DNA of 64,000 bases from CAZYVU01 sp964651435 (GTDB lineage: Bacteria; Desulfobacterota; Syntrophorhabdia; Syntrophorhabdales; CAYQXL01), in contig CAZYVU010000008.1 in NCBI GenBank assembly GCA_964651435.1, forward strand, positions 1 through 64,000, given 5' to 3'. Position 1 is the first letter of the stretch. Each line of letters opens with the position of its first letter. Positions 50,654 to 59,720 of the stretch are shown piece after piece. The translations under genes and the position numbers were made by a program. The notes under the pieces are model-generated. The model had not been told where the DNA came from. It saw nothing but the letters and a program-made list of their open reading frames with translations, and ran no database searches.

Positions 50654-51889
50654 TCAGCGAAAGACCGCCTCTAAAGAGTTGTAGATCAAGGCAAGGTTGA
50701 GTGCCGTTAGAAGGGCGGCACCCAGGTACCCTGTAATATTCATCCAACGCGAATTCCTGAACTCCCCCATGAGCTCCCCGTCGTTGATCAGCCTCAGCAT
50801 GATAAGAAGCACGACGGGCAGGAGGAAAGAGTTGATGATCTGGGAAAACCACATGACCTTGATGAGCGGCAGGTTGGGGATGAGCACGAATGCGGCGCCG
50901 ATGACGAGAACGATGGCAAAGAGCGAACGAAACTGTGGCGCCTCGCGAAAGGTTTTGCCCACGCCGGACTCCCATCCCATGGCCTCGCAGATGTAATATG
51001 TCGTGGCCAGCGGCAGGATGCAGGCAGAAAAGAGCGAGGCGTTGGCCAGGCCTACGGCGAAAAGTATGTAGGCGTGCTTGCCCGCCAAGGGCTTGAGCGA
51101 CAGGGCGGCCTGCTCGGCAGAGTCGACCTGTGTGCCCGCCGGGTAGAGCGTGGCGCCGCAGGCCACAATAATAAAAAAGGCGACCACCCCCATCATGACG
51201 GAGCCAAAAATCACATCGACCTTGAGCCCCCAGTAGTCTTCCTCGCGTAAGCCTTTTTCCACCACCCCCGACTGGAGATAAAACTGTTGCCAAGGGGTAA
51301 TGGAGGTCCCCACTATGCTCACGACCATGATCAGATAGGCCTGGGTCCATTCAATGTTTGGCGTCACCGTTTTCTGCGCTACCTCGCTCCAATCGGGCTT
51401 GGCCAGGAAGGCTGAGATGATGTAGGTAAAGTATATGAAACATATGGCAAGAAAGATCTTTTCAAAAACTGTATAGTTCCAACGTGTTACGAGAAACCAC
51501 ACAAATATCACGCCGATAGGTACGGAGATATACTTGCTGATGCTGAAAAGCTCAAGGCTTGCGGCCCAGCCCGAGAACTCGGCCATGACGTTGCCGAGAT
51601 TGGTAATGAGCAGACTGACCATTACCCAGAAGGCAACCCTCACGCCAAAGTTTTCCCGTATGAGGTCTGCGAGGCCCTTTCCCGTCACCATCCCCATGCG
51701 GGCCGACATCTCGTGAAAAATGGCGAGGAGGAAGACGGTGGGGACGAGGGTCCATAGAAGATTGTAGCCATAACTGGCACCCGCTATAGAGTAGATCGCG
51801 ATGCCTCCGGCATCGTTATCGATGTTGGAAGTGATAATGGCGGGCCCCACGAGGGAGAGCAGTATAACCAGTTTTTTCCAAAGAAACAT
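50654..51889 (-). CDS. NRAMP-related divalent metal transporter
   Basis: This 411-residue, about 11-helix transporter of the NRAMP superfamily. Helix 1 reads SNIDNDAGG where typical NRAMPs have DPGN, and helix 6 (about 192-207) reads GTSITPWQQFYLQS in place of the usual MPH motif, so the metal-binding methionine is replaced by Thr198. These changes match the NRAMP-related Mg2+ transporter (NRMT) subgroup rather than Mn/Fe transporters. The metal is therefore probably Mg2+ or Mn2+, by inference. Confidence 0.8.
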   Translation of the reverse strand: MFLWKKLVILLSLVGPAIITSNIDNDAGGIAIYSIAGASYGYNLLWTLVPTVFLLAIFHEMSARMGMVTGKGLADLIRENFGVRVAFWVMVSLLITNLGNVMAEFSGWAASLELFSISKYISVPIGVIFVWFLVTRWNYTVFEKIFLAICFIYFTYIISAFLAKPDWSEVAQKTVTPNIEWTQAYLIMVVSIVGTSITPWQQFYLQSGVVEKGLREEDYWGLKVDVIFGSVMMGVVAFFIIVACGATLYPAGTQVDSAEQAALSLKPLAGKHAYILFAVGLANASLFSACILPLATTYYICEAMGWESGVGKTFREAPQFRSLFAIVLVIGAAFVLIPNLPLIKVMWFSQIINSFLLPVVLLIMLRLINDGELMGEFRNSRWMNITGYLGAALLTALNLALIYNSLEAVFR

Positions 51890-51937
51890 GCCTTGTTATA
51901 GCACAGACGCCAGACCCTCACAATTCAAAAAAAGCCC

Positions 51938-51966
51938 TTGACAAAGTGCGGAGGTGCCGGTATATT
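51938..51966 (+). promoter_or_regulatory. dcw-cluster sigma70 promoter
   Basis: TTGACA (51938-51943) and TATATT (51961-51966) are separated by exactly 17 nt. Transcription should start near 51973, about 32 nt before the mraZ ATG. It appears to be the sole strong promoter for the cluster, whose genes then overlap or nearly touch. Confidence 0.85.
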
Positions 51967-52001
51967 GGGTTCTAAGTGGGAAAGTGTGTTATATGGTGGG
52001 A
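51966..52001 (+). promoter_or_regulatory. MraZ-binding TGGG boxes
   Basis: TGGGT at 51966, TGGGA at 51977 and TGGGA at 51997 are spaced about one and two helical turns apart. MraZ is known to bind such TGGGN direct repeats at its own promoter. The first overlaps the -10 element and the last ends 3 nt before the mraZ ATG, so autorepression is expected. Confidence 0.7.
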
Positions 52002-52004
52002 TAA

Positions 52005-52445
52005 ATGTTTGCCGGCCGCTTCGAATATACGTTAGATGACAAGAACAGGGTAAGCATCCCGTCGAAATTCCGGGAGATACTTGCTGCGAATTTCGATCTT
52101 AGGCTGTTTATCACCAATCTGGACGGCTGCATTGTGGCCTATCCCTACCAGGAGTGGCAGTTGATTCAGGAACGGCTGTCAGACAAAGCCTCCGTCAGGA
52201 AAGAGGCCAGAAACTTCTTACGACTCTACTATTCCGGGGTAACGGAATGTCCCATCGACAGATTGGGTCGCATTCTCATCCCACAGACCTTGAGGAGCTA
52301 TGCCAATATCGAGAAGAACGTCACGATTATCGGCATGCACCGCAAGATTGAGATTTGGGCTCAGGAAGTCTGGGAGGAACTGGTGAAAAAAGCTACGTCG
52401 GACAAAGGTCTCATGGAAGACATCCTGTCCGAGCTCGGCCTTTGA
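52005..52445 (+). CDS. mraZ: Transcriptional regulator MraZ
   Basis: The 146 residues carry two AbrB-like SpoVT/MraZ domains, with DDKNRVSIPSKFRE in the first and DRLGRILIPQTLRSYANI in the second. MraZ represses the dcw operon by binding TGGG repeats in its own promoter, which are present. Its stop shares one base with the rsmH start (TGATG). Confidence 0.95.
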   Translation: MFAGRFEYTLDDKNRVSIPSKFREILAANFDLRLFITNLDGCIVAYPYQEWQLIQERLSDKASVRKEARNFLRLYYSGVTECPIDRLGRILIPQTLRSYANIEKNVTIIGMHRKIEIWAQEVWEELVKKATSDKGLMEDILSELGL

Positions 52446-53314
52446 TGAATGTTGTTCACCAGCCCGTCCTCCTTGAAGAAGTTGCAGCAAACGTTATCAC
52501 CGCTGGGACCTCTCTCTATGTAGATGCCACGTTAGGCGGGGGGGGACATGCATACGAGATACTTAGACGTAATCCGGAAGTTCACCTCATCGGTATGGAT
52601 ATGGATGATGAGGCCTTGGAGATGTGCCGTCACCGCCTTGAGCCGTTCAAGGAGCGGGTGGTCCTGGTCAAAGGGAACTTTGCCGACTTGGAGGCCCTTC
52701 TCGGAGGGCTCTCCGTCTCTTCCGTCGACGCGGTCCTTTTTGACTTGGGGCTCTCATCGATGCAGCTTGCGGGGCGACGAGGCTTCAGTTTCTATGACGA
52801 AGAGCCGCTGGATATGAGGATGGACAGAAATAATCCGCTGACGGCCCGTGACATCGTGAACGACTCCCGCGAGGAGGAGCTCCGGCGCATATTTAGGGAT
52901 TATGGTGAGGAATACAGGGCGCCGAGCATAGTTCGAGCCATCCTGCGGGCCAGGAAGAAGGCTCCCATCGACACGGCCAAGGAGTTGGCTGCAATCGTAA
53001 CGCGGGTCAAGGGCCCGAAAGGGCGCATCCATGCAGCGACGAAGGTCTTTCAGGCCCTCCGAATAGCTGTGAACGACGAGCTATCGAACCTGCGACAAGG
53101 TCTTGAAGGTGCATCGACGATGGTGGCCCGGGGGGGCAGGATAGGGGTCATATCCTTTCACTCCCTCGAGGACAGGATCGTGAAGCTGACCTTCCGGGAC
53201 GATCCCGGCCTTCAACAGGTGACGAAGAAGCCCATAGTGCCGGGGAGAGATGAAGCAAGGGCTAATCCGAGAGCCAGGAGCGCCAAATTGCGCGTGGCCG
53301 AGAAACTTTCATAG
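52445..53314 (+). CDS. rsmH: 16S rRNA (cytosine-1402-N4) methyltransferase
   Basis: This 289-residue SAM-dependent methyltransferase has HQPVLLEEV at the start, the motif I DATLGGGGHAYEIL, LIGMDMDDEAL, and a late RIGVISFHSLEDRIVK block that defines RsmH. It modifies C1402 of 16S rRNA. The ATG at 52445 overlaps the mraZ stop; the in-frame ATG at 52355 lies inside mraZ and is rejected. Confidence 0.95.
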   Translation: MNVVHQPVLLEEVAANVITAGTSLYVDATLGGGGHAYEILRRNPEVHLIGMDMDDEALEMCRHRLEPFKERVVLVKGNFADLEALLGGLSVSSVDAVLFDLGLSSMQLAGRRGFSFYDEEPLDMRMDRNNPLTARDIVNDSREEELRRIFRDYGEEYRAPSIVRAILRARKKAPIDTAKELAAIVTRVKGPKGRIHAATKVFQALRIAVNDELSNLRQGLEGASTMVARGGRIGVISFHSLEDRIVKLTFRDDPGLQQVTKKPIVPGRDEARANPRARSAKLRVAEKLS

Positions 53315-53328
53315 GGGGAAAGGTTGAT

Positions 53329-53628
53329 ATGGAGCGGGTCTATTACACAGCGCGGCGGCTTGAAAAAAGGCATTCAGCGTCGGCGCTCTTCGTTGGAATC
53401 CTATGCCTTGCGGCGTTTGTCGGCCTCTCTTCTGTAACCAAGGTGGCCTTCGATGGATTGCGCACGGAGTACCTTGTCAGGTTGCAGAAGGAACGGGAGG
53501 TAAAAGAACTGAGCATCAGGCTTAAGGCCGAACACTCGGCGCTGATGCAATCGAGACTCCTTGCTATGCGGGCCGAGAGGCTGGGCCTCAAGAAACCGAA
53601 GGAGGAAGAGATACTTTCGGTGAGATGA
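53329..53628 (+). CDS. ftsL: Cell division protein FtsL
   Basis: This 99-residue bitopic protein has a transmembrane helix at about 18-37 and a C-terminal coiled coil (QKEREVKELSIRLKAEHSALMQSRLLAMRAERLGL). Size, topology and place after rsmH fit FtsL, which is poorly conserved in sequence. FtsL normally forms a complex with FtsB and recruits FtsW-FtsI. Its stop overlaps the next start by 4 nt. Confidence 0.8.
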   Translation: MERVYYTARRLEKRHSASALFVGILCLAAFVGLSSVTKVAFDGLRTEYLVRLQKEREVKELSIRLKAEHSALMQSRLLAMRAERLGLKKPKEEEILSVR

Positions 53629-54521
53629 ACAAAAAGATAAAAAAACGTGCCCTTACCGTCTTTGCAGCCATGTGCGCCATGTATCTCGTGACGACATTTA
53701 ATGTGCAGGACAGGATCGGCATGAAGAGGGTCATTGCAGAACAGGGAAATCAGCCTAACTCCATGCATCTTCTTGCACCGGGAGAGCGCTCCGCTCCAAG
53801 TTCAGGCGCCCCCCCCAAGCCCCTCCAAGAGCCGGCCGCTAACCGGCAACGTGGAGAAAAGACCGATGCCGTCACGAGGAATGTGAGTGCATCTTCCGGT
53901 GCCTGTCAATCTTCTCTGTCCTACCCGCTCTTTTGTGCGGCAGTTCAGACCGGGCAGATCGATGCCGAGAGCCTCGTGGAATCTGCGCGGGAAGACGGAA
54001 CTACTGCGTGGCGCAAGCCCGTCGAAATCCTCCGCCAGGGAGACGAAGAAGGCCTCGGAGCTCTGGCCCGGCTTATCGGGAAAAGAACCCTCCTTGACCT
54101 CCTGCAGAATGAGGGCATTGCGGTGGATGAGGGATCAACGGCAGAAGAGCTCTTCACGGGCCGAACGTGGCGCATTGATAAAGACAAGCTGCTTGCTCTG
54201 TATAAATACTGCCTGCCGGCCCGTTTCGACGGCTTTTTCCCCGTTGTGGACAGACGGATCAGGATTGTGAAGGCGGGGGAAACGTTTCACGTGCTCGAAA
54301 CACAAGGTGATATACCGGTTCAGGGTCCATCGCGGGATGCCTGGACAATGCCGGACCTTCTTTATCTCCCCATGAGGGCCGCCGTGGAGAAGCTGACAGC
54401 CCATACGGGGCGCATACGTGTTCTCGGCAGCGGCCACGTGGTGGAGCAGTATCCGAAGCCGTCGGAACGGCTTAGCGGAGAAACGGAGTGCATACTCTAT
54501 GGAAGGAGTTACGTACAGTGA
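53625..54521 (+). CDS. PASTA-ended membrane protein in the ftsI position (no transpeptidase)
   Basis: This 298-residue protein has an N-terminal membrane helix (about 9-25), a long Pro/Ser/Gln-rich linker (41-95), a soluble domain of unknown type (95-235), and a C-terminal PASTA-like domain (about 241-293: a MPDLLYLPMRAAVEKL start and a GSGHVVEQYPKPSE turn, close to the PASTA of FtsI-type PBPs). There is no SxxK, SxN or KTG motif and no room for a 450-residue transpeptidase between ftsL and murE, so FtsI itself is absent here. It could be an FtsI relic that kept its ends, or a new protein recruited to the septum. The ftsL and murE overlaps show it belongs to the operon. Confidence 0.7.
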   Translation: MNKKIKKRALTVFAAMCAMYLVTTFNVQDRIGMKRVIAEQGNQPNSMHLLAPGERSAPSSGAPPKPLQEPAANRQRGEKTDAVTRNVSASSGACQSSLSYPLFCAAVQTGQIDAESLVESAREDGTTAWRKPVEILRQGDEEGLGALARLIGKRTLLDLLQNEGIAVDEGSTAEELFTGRTWRIDKDKLLALYKYCLPARFDGFFPVVDRRIRIVKAGETFHVLETQGDIPVQGPSRDAWTMPDLLYLPMRAAVEKLTAHTGRIRVLGSGHVVEQYPKPSERLSGETECILYGRSYVQ

Positions 54522-55975
54522 AGCTTTCTAACCTGCTCGATGGTGTGCCCCTGAAGGCATTCCAGGGGCACATGGACGTTGAGATAACAGGGCTAACGAA
54601 GGATTCCCGGGAGGTAGAACCGGGATCCCTCTTTTTTGCCACCAAGGCAAGTACTCCGTTCATCGATGAGGCGCTGAGAAGGGGTGCTGTGGCGGCAGTC
54701 TCCGAAGGAGCTTGCCTTGAAGGGTTTCATGCGGCTGTTTCCGTTGAGGATCTTCGGGGGCTTATGGGCCCCGTAAGCGCCCGCTTCTACAACTATCCGT
54801 CCCGCAACATGAGTATGATAGCCATCACGGGCACAAACGGAAAGACGACGACGAGCTACATCATCGAGTCGATTCTCAGGGCCGCGGAACGAAAAGTAGG
54901 TGTCATCGGAACCATCTCCTACCGGTTCAACGGCCACGAGATGGCGGCGCAGAATACCACTCCGGGGGCGACAGAGATACAACGTTTGCTCAGCGCCATG
55001 TCCCGCAACGGAACGGATAGTGTTGTCATGGAGGTCTCGTCTCACGCCTTGGATCAGGGGCGGGTCGATGGCGTCGAATTTGACACTGCCATACTCACCA
55101 ACGTGACGCACGATCACCTTGATTATCATCGGACCTTCGATAACTATAAGGCTGCCAAGGTTTCCCTTTTTACGCGTTACCTGATGGAGAGCAGGAAGGG
55201 GACGAAATATGCTATTCTAAATATGGATGACCCCAACGTCTCCGATTTCGTCCCGGGAGAACCGGTGCAAGCGGTTTACTACAGCCTGTTTGCCCGCGGC
55301 GACGCCTATGTGATGCATAGTCAGGAAGATTTGTCCGGATTGCAGCTTGAAATCTCTGTTATGGAAAGGCGTTTTGAGATCTCGTCGCCCCTTGTCGGTG
55401 CGATCAATGCCCACAATCTGCTTGCGGGGGCGCTCTTCGCCGTTGTGAAGGGGTTGCCGCTGGAGGCCATACAGAGGGGTTGTGCAGCCATGAAGGGCGT
55501 CCCAGGAAGGCTGCAACGCGTTGGGGGCGCCTCCGACCCCGCCGTTTTTGTGGACTATGCCCATACGCCCGATGCGCTGAAGAAGGTCTTGGAGATTCTA
55601 AGGCGCCTGAAAAGGAAGGGAAGATTGATCGTCGTCTTTGGTTGTGGAGGGGATAGGGATAGGGCAAAACGGCCACTCATGGGCAGAATCGCCTCTGATC
55701 TGGCCGATTTTGCCGTTGTTACCTCCGATAACCCCAGGACCGAACGTGCCGGGGCTATTATCGATGAAATAAAGAGTGGACTCAAGGGCTCCGCACACAG
55801 CATTGAAGAAGACCGAAGGGAGGCCATTTTCAAGGCCATAGCCATGGCAGAGGCCGGCGATATCGTGCTGGTCGCAGGCAAGGGCCACGAAAACTACCAG
55901 ATTATCGGCTCGACATCCATTCATTTCAGCGACAGGGAAGTGGCTGAGGAGGCGCTCGGTGTGGTACGTCGATGA
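54518..55975 (+). CDS. murE: UDP-MurNAc-tripeptide synthetase (meso-DAP adding)
   Basis: This 485-residue Mur ligase adds meso-diaminopimelate to UDP-MurNAc-L-Ala-D-Glu. It has the ATP-binding ITGTNGKTTTSYII, TPGATEIQ, EVSSHALDQGR and, near residue 400, the SDNPRTE motif that selects meso-DAP over lysine. The start is GTG at 54518 (GTGA overlap with the preceding stop) with GGAG nine bases upstream. Together with murF this confirms a Gram-negative type wall. Confidence 0.95.
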   Translation: MKLSNLLDGVPLKAFQGHMDVEITGLTKDSREVEPGSLFFATKASTPFIDEALRRGAVAAVSEGACLEGFHAAVSVEDLRGLMGPVSARFYNYPSRNMSMIAITGTNGKTTTSYIIESILRAAERKVGVIGTISYRFNGHEMAAQNTTPGATEIQRLLSAMSRNGTDSVVMEVSSHALDQGRVDGVEFDTAILTNVTHDHLDYHRTFDNYKAAKVSLFTRYLMESRKGTKYAILNMDDPNVSDFVPGEPVQAVYYSLFARGDAYVMHSQEDLSGLQLEISVMERRFEISSPLVGAINAHNLLAGALFAVVKGLPLEAIQRGCAAMKGVPGRLQRVGGASDPAVFVDYAHTPDALKKVLEILRRLKRKGRLIVVFGCGGDRDRAKRPLMGRIASDLADFAVVTSDNPRTERAGAIIDEIKSGLKGSAHSIEEDRREAIFKAIAMAEAGDIVLVAGKGHENYQIIGSTSIHFSDREVAEEALGVVRR

Positions 55976-57317
55976 CGTCGTCAGGGCCACGGGAGGCATT
56001 CTTTACGAGGTGAAGCGAGCAGTCTTCAGCGGTGTATCGACCGATTCCCGCACCATCAGGGAGGGGGAGCTTTTTGTGCCGCTCAAAGGGCCGAACTTTG
56101 ACGGCCACCTTTTTGTTGAGGAGGCGTTACGGAGGTCCCATGGAGGGTACCTCTGCGACAAAGGCCGGGATGACATATGGCGTCGGCTGGGTGGGACGAC
56201 CGTACTGGTTGGTGATACCCCGAGGGCGCTTCTCGATCTGGCCCGCTACAAGCGGCGAGGGTCGGGCGGGACGTTCATCGCCGTTACGGGCAGCAACGGA
56301 AAAACGACAACAAAGGAGATCCTCGTTCACATGTTGAGGGGTACCTTTTCCGTAGCCTGCAATGAGAGGAACCTCAATAACCTCGTCGGGGTTCCGACCA
56401 GCATCCTTGCCTTCGGCCCCGAGGCGGAACTCTGCGTGCTCGAGCTCGGGACCAATGCGAAGGGAGAGATTGGTCTGCTGACGCAAACGGTTGAGCCGGA
56501 CATTGCGCTCATCACCAACATAAAACCTTCCCATCTTGAGGGGTTGGGAGATCTTGAAGGTGTGCTCGAGGAGAAACTGGACCTTTATCGCTATACGCGG
56601 GACGGTGGAAAGATTCTCGTCAATGCCGACGACCCCCTGATGACGTCGGGGGCGAAAGGGATTGAGCGGGAGACGTACACATACAGTTTGAAGGGGCCTG
56701 CCGATTTTTGCCTCTCCGTCATCGAAGACAGGGGTTGGAAAGGATACGTCTTTGACATGCAGTTGAAGGGCGACAGGGTGCGGGCGTCGACGGCTCTCCT
56801 GGGAGAGCACAATCTCTACAACATCTTGGCCGCCGCCGCCGCCGCCTCGACGGTCGGCCTCGACGGAATACATATAGCCGGGGCAATCGAAACCTTTGCG
56901 GCGTACACCATGCGGTTTAACCCGGTTCCGTCGAAAGGTGGTTATCGCATCGTCGATGACTCCTACAACGCCAATCCCGCATCTATGGCTGCTGCCGTCG
57001 AGGCCCTCGAAGGTCTTCCCTGCGAGGGCAGGCGGATTGCCGTCATCGGCGACATGCGGGAGCTTGGCGAAAGGTCCCGCCAGTACCACCGGGACCTCGG
57101 AAGGCTCCTCAAGAGGAGTTCCTTATGGAAGGTGTTTCTGCTTGGTGACCTGGTGGAGGAAACATTCCGGGAGCTTGGTTCCGAAAAAGGTGCACTGCTT
57201 CATGACAAGGCCGAGGTGGTCGGGGCGGTCCGGGCGGCAGTTCGGGAGGGGGATGTAATCCTCGTTAAGGGATCGCGGCTTTCCAGGCTCGAAGAGGTTG
57301 CGGAGGCCCTCCGATAA
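55959..57317 (+). CDS. murF: UDP-MurNAc-tripeptide-D-alanyl-D-alanine ligase
   Basis: This 452-residue Mur ligase has the ATP site VTGSNGKTTTKEIL, ELGTNAKGEIGLL, TNIKPSHLEGLG and VDDSYNANPASM, the last being characteristic of MurF. It adds D-Ala-D-Ala to the tripeptide. Its start is GTG at 55959 and overlaps the murE end by 17 nt. Confidence 0.95.
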   Translation: MWYVDDVVRATGGILYEVKRAVFSGVSTDSRTIREGELFVPLKGPNFDGHLFVEEALRRSHGGYLCDKGRDDIWRRLGGTTVLVGDTPRALLDLARYKRRGSGGTFIAVTGSNGKTTTKEILVHMLRGTFSVACNERNLNNLVGVPTSILAFGPEAELCVLELGTNAKGEIGLLTQTVEPDIALITNIKPSHLEGLGDLEGVLEEKLDLYRYTRDGGKILVNADDPLMTSGAKGIERETYTYSLKGPADFCLSVIEDRGWKGYVFDMQLKGDRVRASTALLGEHNLYNILAAAAAASTVGLDGIHIAGAIETFAAYTMRFNPVPSKGGYRIVDDSYNANPASMAAAVEALEGLPCEGRRIAVIGDMRELGERSRQYHRDLGRLLKRSSLWKVFLLGDLVEETFRELGSEKGALLHDKAEVVGAVRAAVREGDVILVKGSRLSRLEEVAEALR

Positions 57318-58393
57318 TGCTCTACCACCTGCTCTATCCACTATATTCGACCTTTTCCGTTTTCAACGTATTTCGGTACATTACCTTTCGCACCGTACTG
57401 GCCATTCTTTCCGCACTCATCATCAGTTTTGTCCTGACGCCGTACGTGATCAGGAAGTTTCACGAATGGAAGATACGGAGCGAGAAGCGGGAGGATGTGC
57501 CGGACCGGCACGAGGAGAAGCGGGGAACGCCGACCATGGGCGGGTTTGTCATCCTCGTTTCAACGATTGTGCCGACGCTCCTGTGGTCTGACCTGCGGAA
57601 CAGTTACATCTGGATTGTCACCTTTGCCCTCGTGGCCTTCGGGGTCATAGGGTTCATGGACGATTTCAAGAAGTTGAGGCATGCGCACGGAAAGGGTATC
57701 TCCGGTAATATGAAGCTTGTCTGCCAGATAACCTTCGCCATCGTCATTGGCCTTCTTATCTGCCTGAAGAGCGATTTCCGGGCGGAGCTGACGGTCCCCT
57801 TCTTCAAGAATATCAGCCCTAACCTGGGTGTGTTTTACATTCTGCTCGTCATCTTCATTATCGTCGGTACCTCCAATGCGGTGAACCTGACCGACGGCCT
57901 TGACGGTCTCGCCATAGGACCTGTCGTCACCGTATGTTCCACATTCCTCCTCTTCGCCTATCTGGCCGGGAACGTGAAATTCGCCCAGTACCTGCAGATC
58001 CCTTACGTGAAAGGGGCCGGAGAGTTGACGATATTGTGCGGGGCCATGCTCGGCGCCGGTATCGGGTTCCTGTGGTACAACGCCTATCCCGCAGAGCTTT
58101 TCATGGGAGATACGGGCTCTATTTCCCTCGGTGCCTCCCTCGCAACGATAGCCGTGATCATCAAGCAGGAGTTTCTCCTGGTCATCGTCGGGGGTATTTT
58201 TGTCATGGAAACGCTATCGGTGATCATACAGGTGGCATCGTACAAGCTGAGGGGCAAAAGGGTTTTTCGAATGGCACCTATTCATCATCATTTTGAGCTG
58301 AAGGGATGGAACGAGGAGAAGATTGTCGTCCGGTTCTGGATCATCTCTATCATATTAGGTCTCGTTGCCATGAGCACGCTGAAATTGAGGTAG
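57317..58393 (+). CDS. mraY: Phospho-MurNAc-pentapeptide transferase
   Basis: This 358-residue, ten-helix integral membrane enzyme makes lipid I. It has the substrate and metal motifs GTPTMGG, GFMDDFKKL (the two aspartates), the NAVNLTDGLDGLAIG loop and the late MAPIHHHFELKGWNE with the HHH. The ATG directly overlaps the murF stop. Nothing unusual. Confidence 0.97.
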   Translation: MLYHLLYPLYSTFSVFNVFRYITFRTVLAILSALIISFVLTPYVIRKFHEWKIRSEKREDVPDRHEEKRGTPTMGGFVILVSTIVPTLLWSDLRNSYIWIVTFALVAFGVIGFMDDFKKLRHAHGKGISGNMKLVCQITFAIVIGLLICLKSDFRAELTVPFFKNISPNLGVFYILLVIFIIVGTSNAVNLTDGLDGLAIGPVVTVCSTFLLFAYLAGNVKFAQYLQIPYVKGAGELTILCGAMLGAGIGFLWYNAYPAELFMGDTGSISLGASLATIAVIIKQEFLLVIVGGIFVMETLSVIIQVASYKLRGKRVFRMAPIHHHFELKGWNEEKIVVRFWIISIILGLVAMSTLKLR

Positions 58394-58394
58394 T

Positions 58395-59720
58395 ATGGAT
58401 ATACCGCAGAGCATTCTCATCGTAGGGCTGGGAGCCACCGGGCTGTCGGTTGCCAGGTACCTGGGAGGCCTGGGCAAGCAGATAACCATAACCGACCGAA
58501 AGCGGGAGGAGGAGCTTGCGGCCCAACTCCCGGCCCTCAACGGAATCACCTTTACGGCCCGTTTCGGCGAACACTGCAGAGAAGATTTTCTCCGCCACGA
58601 CCTCATCGTGGTGAGCCCCGGCGTCGACACCGAGGCACCTCTCTTTAAGGAGGCGATGGCGCACGGGGTGCCCGTGGTGGGGGAGATTGAGTTTGCATCG
58701 GCCTTCGTCGACGAACCGATCATTGCCGTCACGGGAACCAACGGCAAGACGACCTGCACCAGCCTGCTCGGCGAGGTCTTTCGGGCCGCCTTCGGGGAGG
58801 TTTTTGTGGGCGGCAACATCGGCAGGCCGCTGATGGAATACGTGCGGGCCGGAAAGAGGCTACCCTATGTCATACTCGAAATAAGCAGCTTCCAGCTCGA
58901 AACGGCGGAAACCTTCCATCCCCGGACAGCACTCCTCCTAAACATAACGGAAGACCACCTCGACAGGTACCGGTCCTTCGACGACTACGTCAGGGCCAAG
59001 CTGAGAATATTCGAGAACCAAAGCGAGGGCGATCATGCCATACTAAACCGAAATATGGCCGTGCCCGTTACGGGCAGGGGGAGAAGGATTTTCTTCTCGT
59101 CCGGCGGCGAGTTGGAGGAGGGCGCCTTTGTCCGGTCCGGCTCTCTCGTCGTACGGCTGGATGGGCAGGAGTATGTGTACAAGAGAAGCCTGTCGCCCCT
59201 CGTGGGCGTCCATAATACGGAGAATATTCTCTCCGTTCTCCTGGTGGCCCACCTTTACGGCATCGCACAGCAGGTTATCGAAGAGGCCCTTGCCGCGTTC
59301 AGGGGTCTGCCGCATCGCATCGAATTTGTCAGGGAGCTGAAGGGCGTCACGTTTTACAATGACTCGAAAGCGACGAACGTCGACGCTACCAGAAGGGCGC
59401 TCGAAGGCTTCGATAAACCCCTCGTCCTTATAGCCGGGGGCAAAGACAAGGGCGGGAGCTATCGGTCCATCGCCGCCTTCAGGGGGAAGGTGAAGGCTAT
59501 TGTTGTTTTGGGTGCGGCAGGCGCACGGATAGCCGAGGAGCTCGGGGGCGATTTTGCCATATTCAACGAGGAGACCCTTGGAGGAGCCGTTGAGCGTGCC
59601 TTTGGCCTTGCCGGACCGGGGGAAACGGTTCTTTTTTCTCCCATGTGCAGCAGTTTCGATATGTTCCTCGACTACAAGGATCGGGGGAACAAGTTTAGAG
59701 AGGCGGTGGAGGCCCTATGA
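58395..59720 (+). CDS. murD: UDP-MurNAc-L-alanyl-D-glutamate ligase
   Basis: This 441-residue Mur ligase begins with ILIVGLGATGLSVARYLGGLG and has the ATP loop AVTGTNGKTTCTSLL, VLEISSFQLETAETFHP, and FYNDSKATNVDATRRALEGF. It adds D-glutamate to UDP-MurNAc-L-Ala. It begins two bases after the mraY stop and overlaps the next start by 4 nt. Confidence 0.96.
   Translation: MDIPQSILIVGLGATGLSVARYLGGLGKQITITDRKREEELAAQLPALNGITFTARFGEHCREDFLRHDLIVVSPGVDTEAPLFKEAMAHGVPVVGEIEFASAFVDEPIIAVTGTNGKTTCTSLLGEVFRAAFGEVFVGGNIGRPLMEYVRAGKRLPYVILEISSFQLETAETFHPRTALLLNITEDHLDRYRSFDDYVRAKLRIFENQSEGDHAILNRNMAVPVTGRGRRIFFSSGGELEEGAFVRSGSLVVRLDGQEYVYKRSLSPLVGVHNTENILSVLLVAHLYGIAQQVIEEALAAFRGLPHRIEFVRELKGVTFYNDSKATNVDATRRALEGFDKPLVLIAGGKDKGGSYRSIAAFRGKVKAIVVLGAAGARIAEELGGDFAIFNEETLGGAVERAFGLAGPGETVLFSPMCSSFDMFLDYKDRGNKFREAVEAL

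Noticed and set aside
52355..52444. In-frame upstream extension of rsmH inside mraZ
   Set aside because: The TGATG overlap and conserved N-terminus HQPVLLEEV fix the start at 52445.
53329..54521. A frameshifted or split FtsI in this stretch
   Set aside because: Only 0.9 kb is available and none of the six frames shows a transpeptidase motif.
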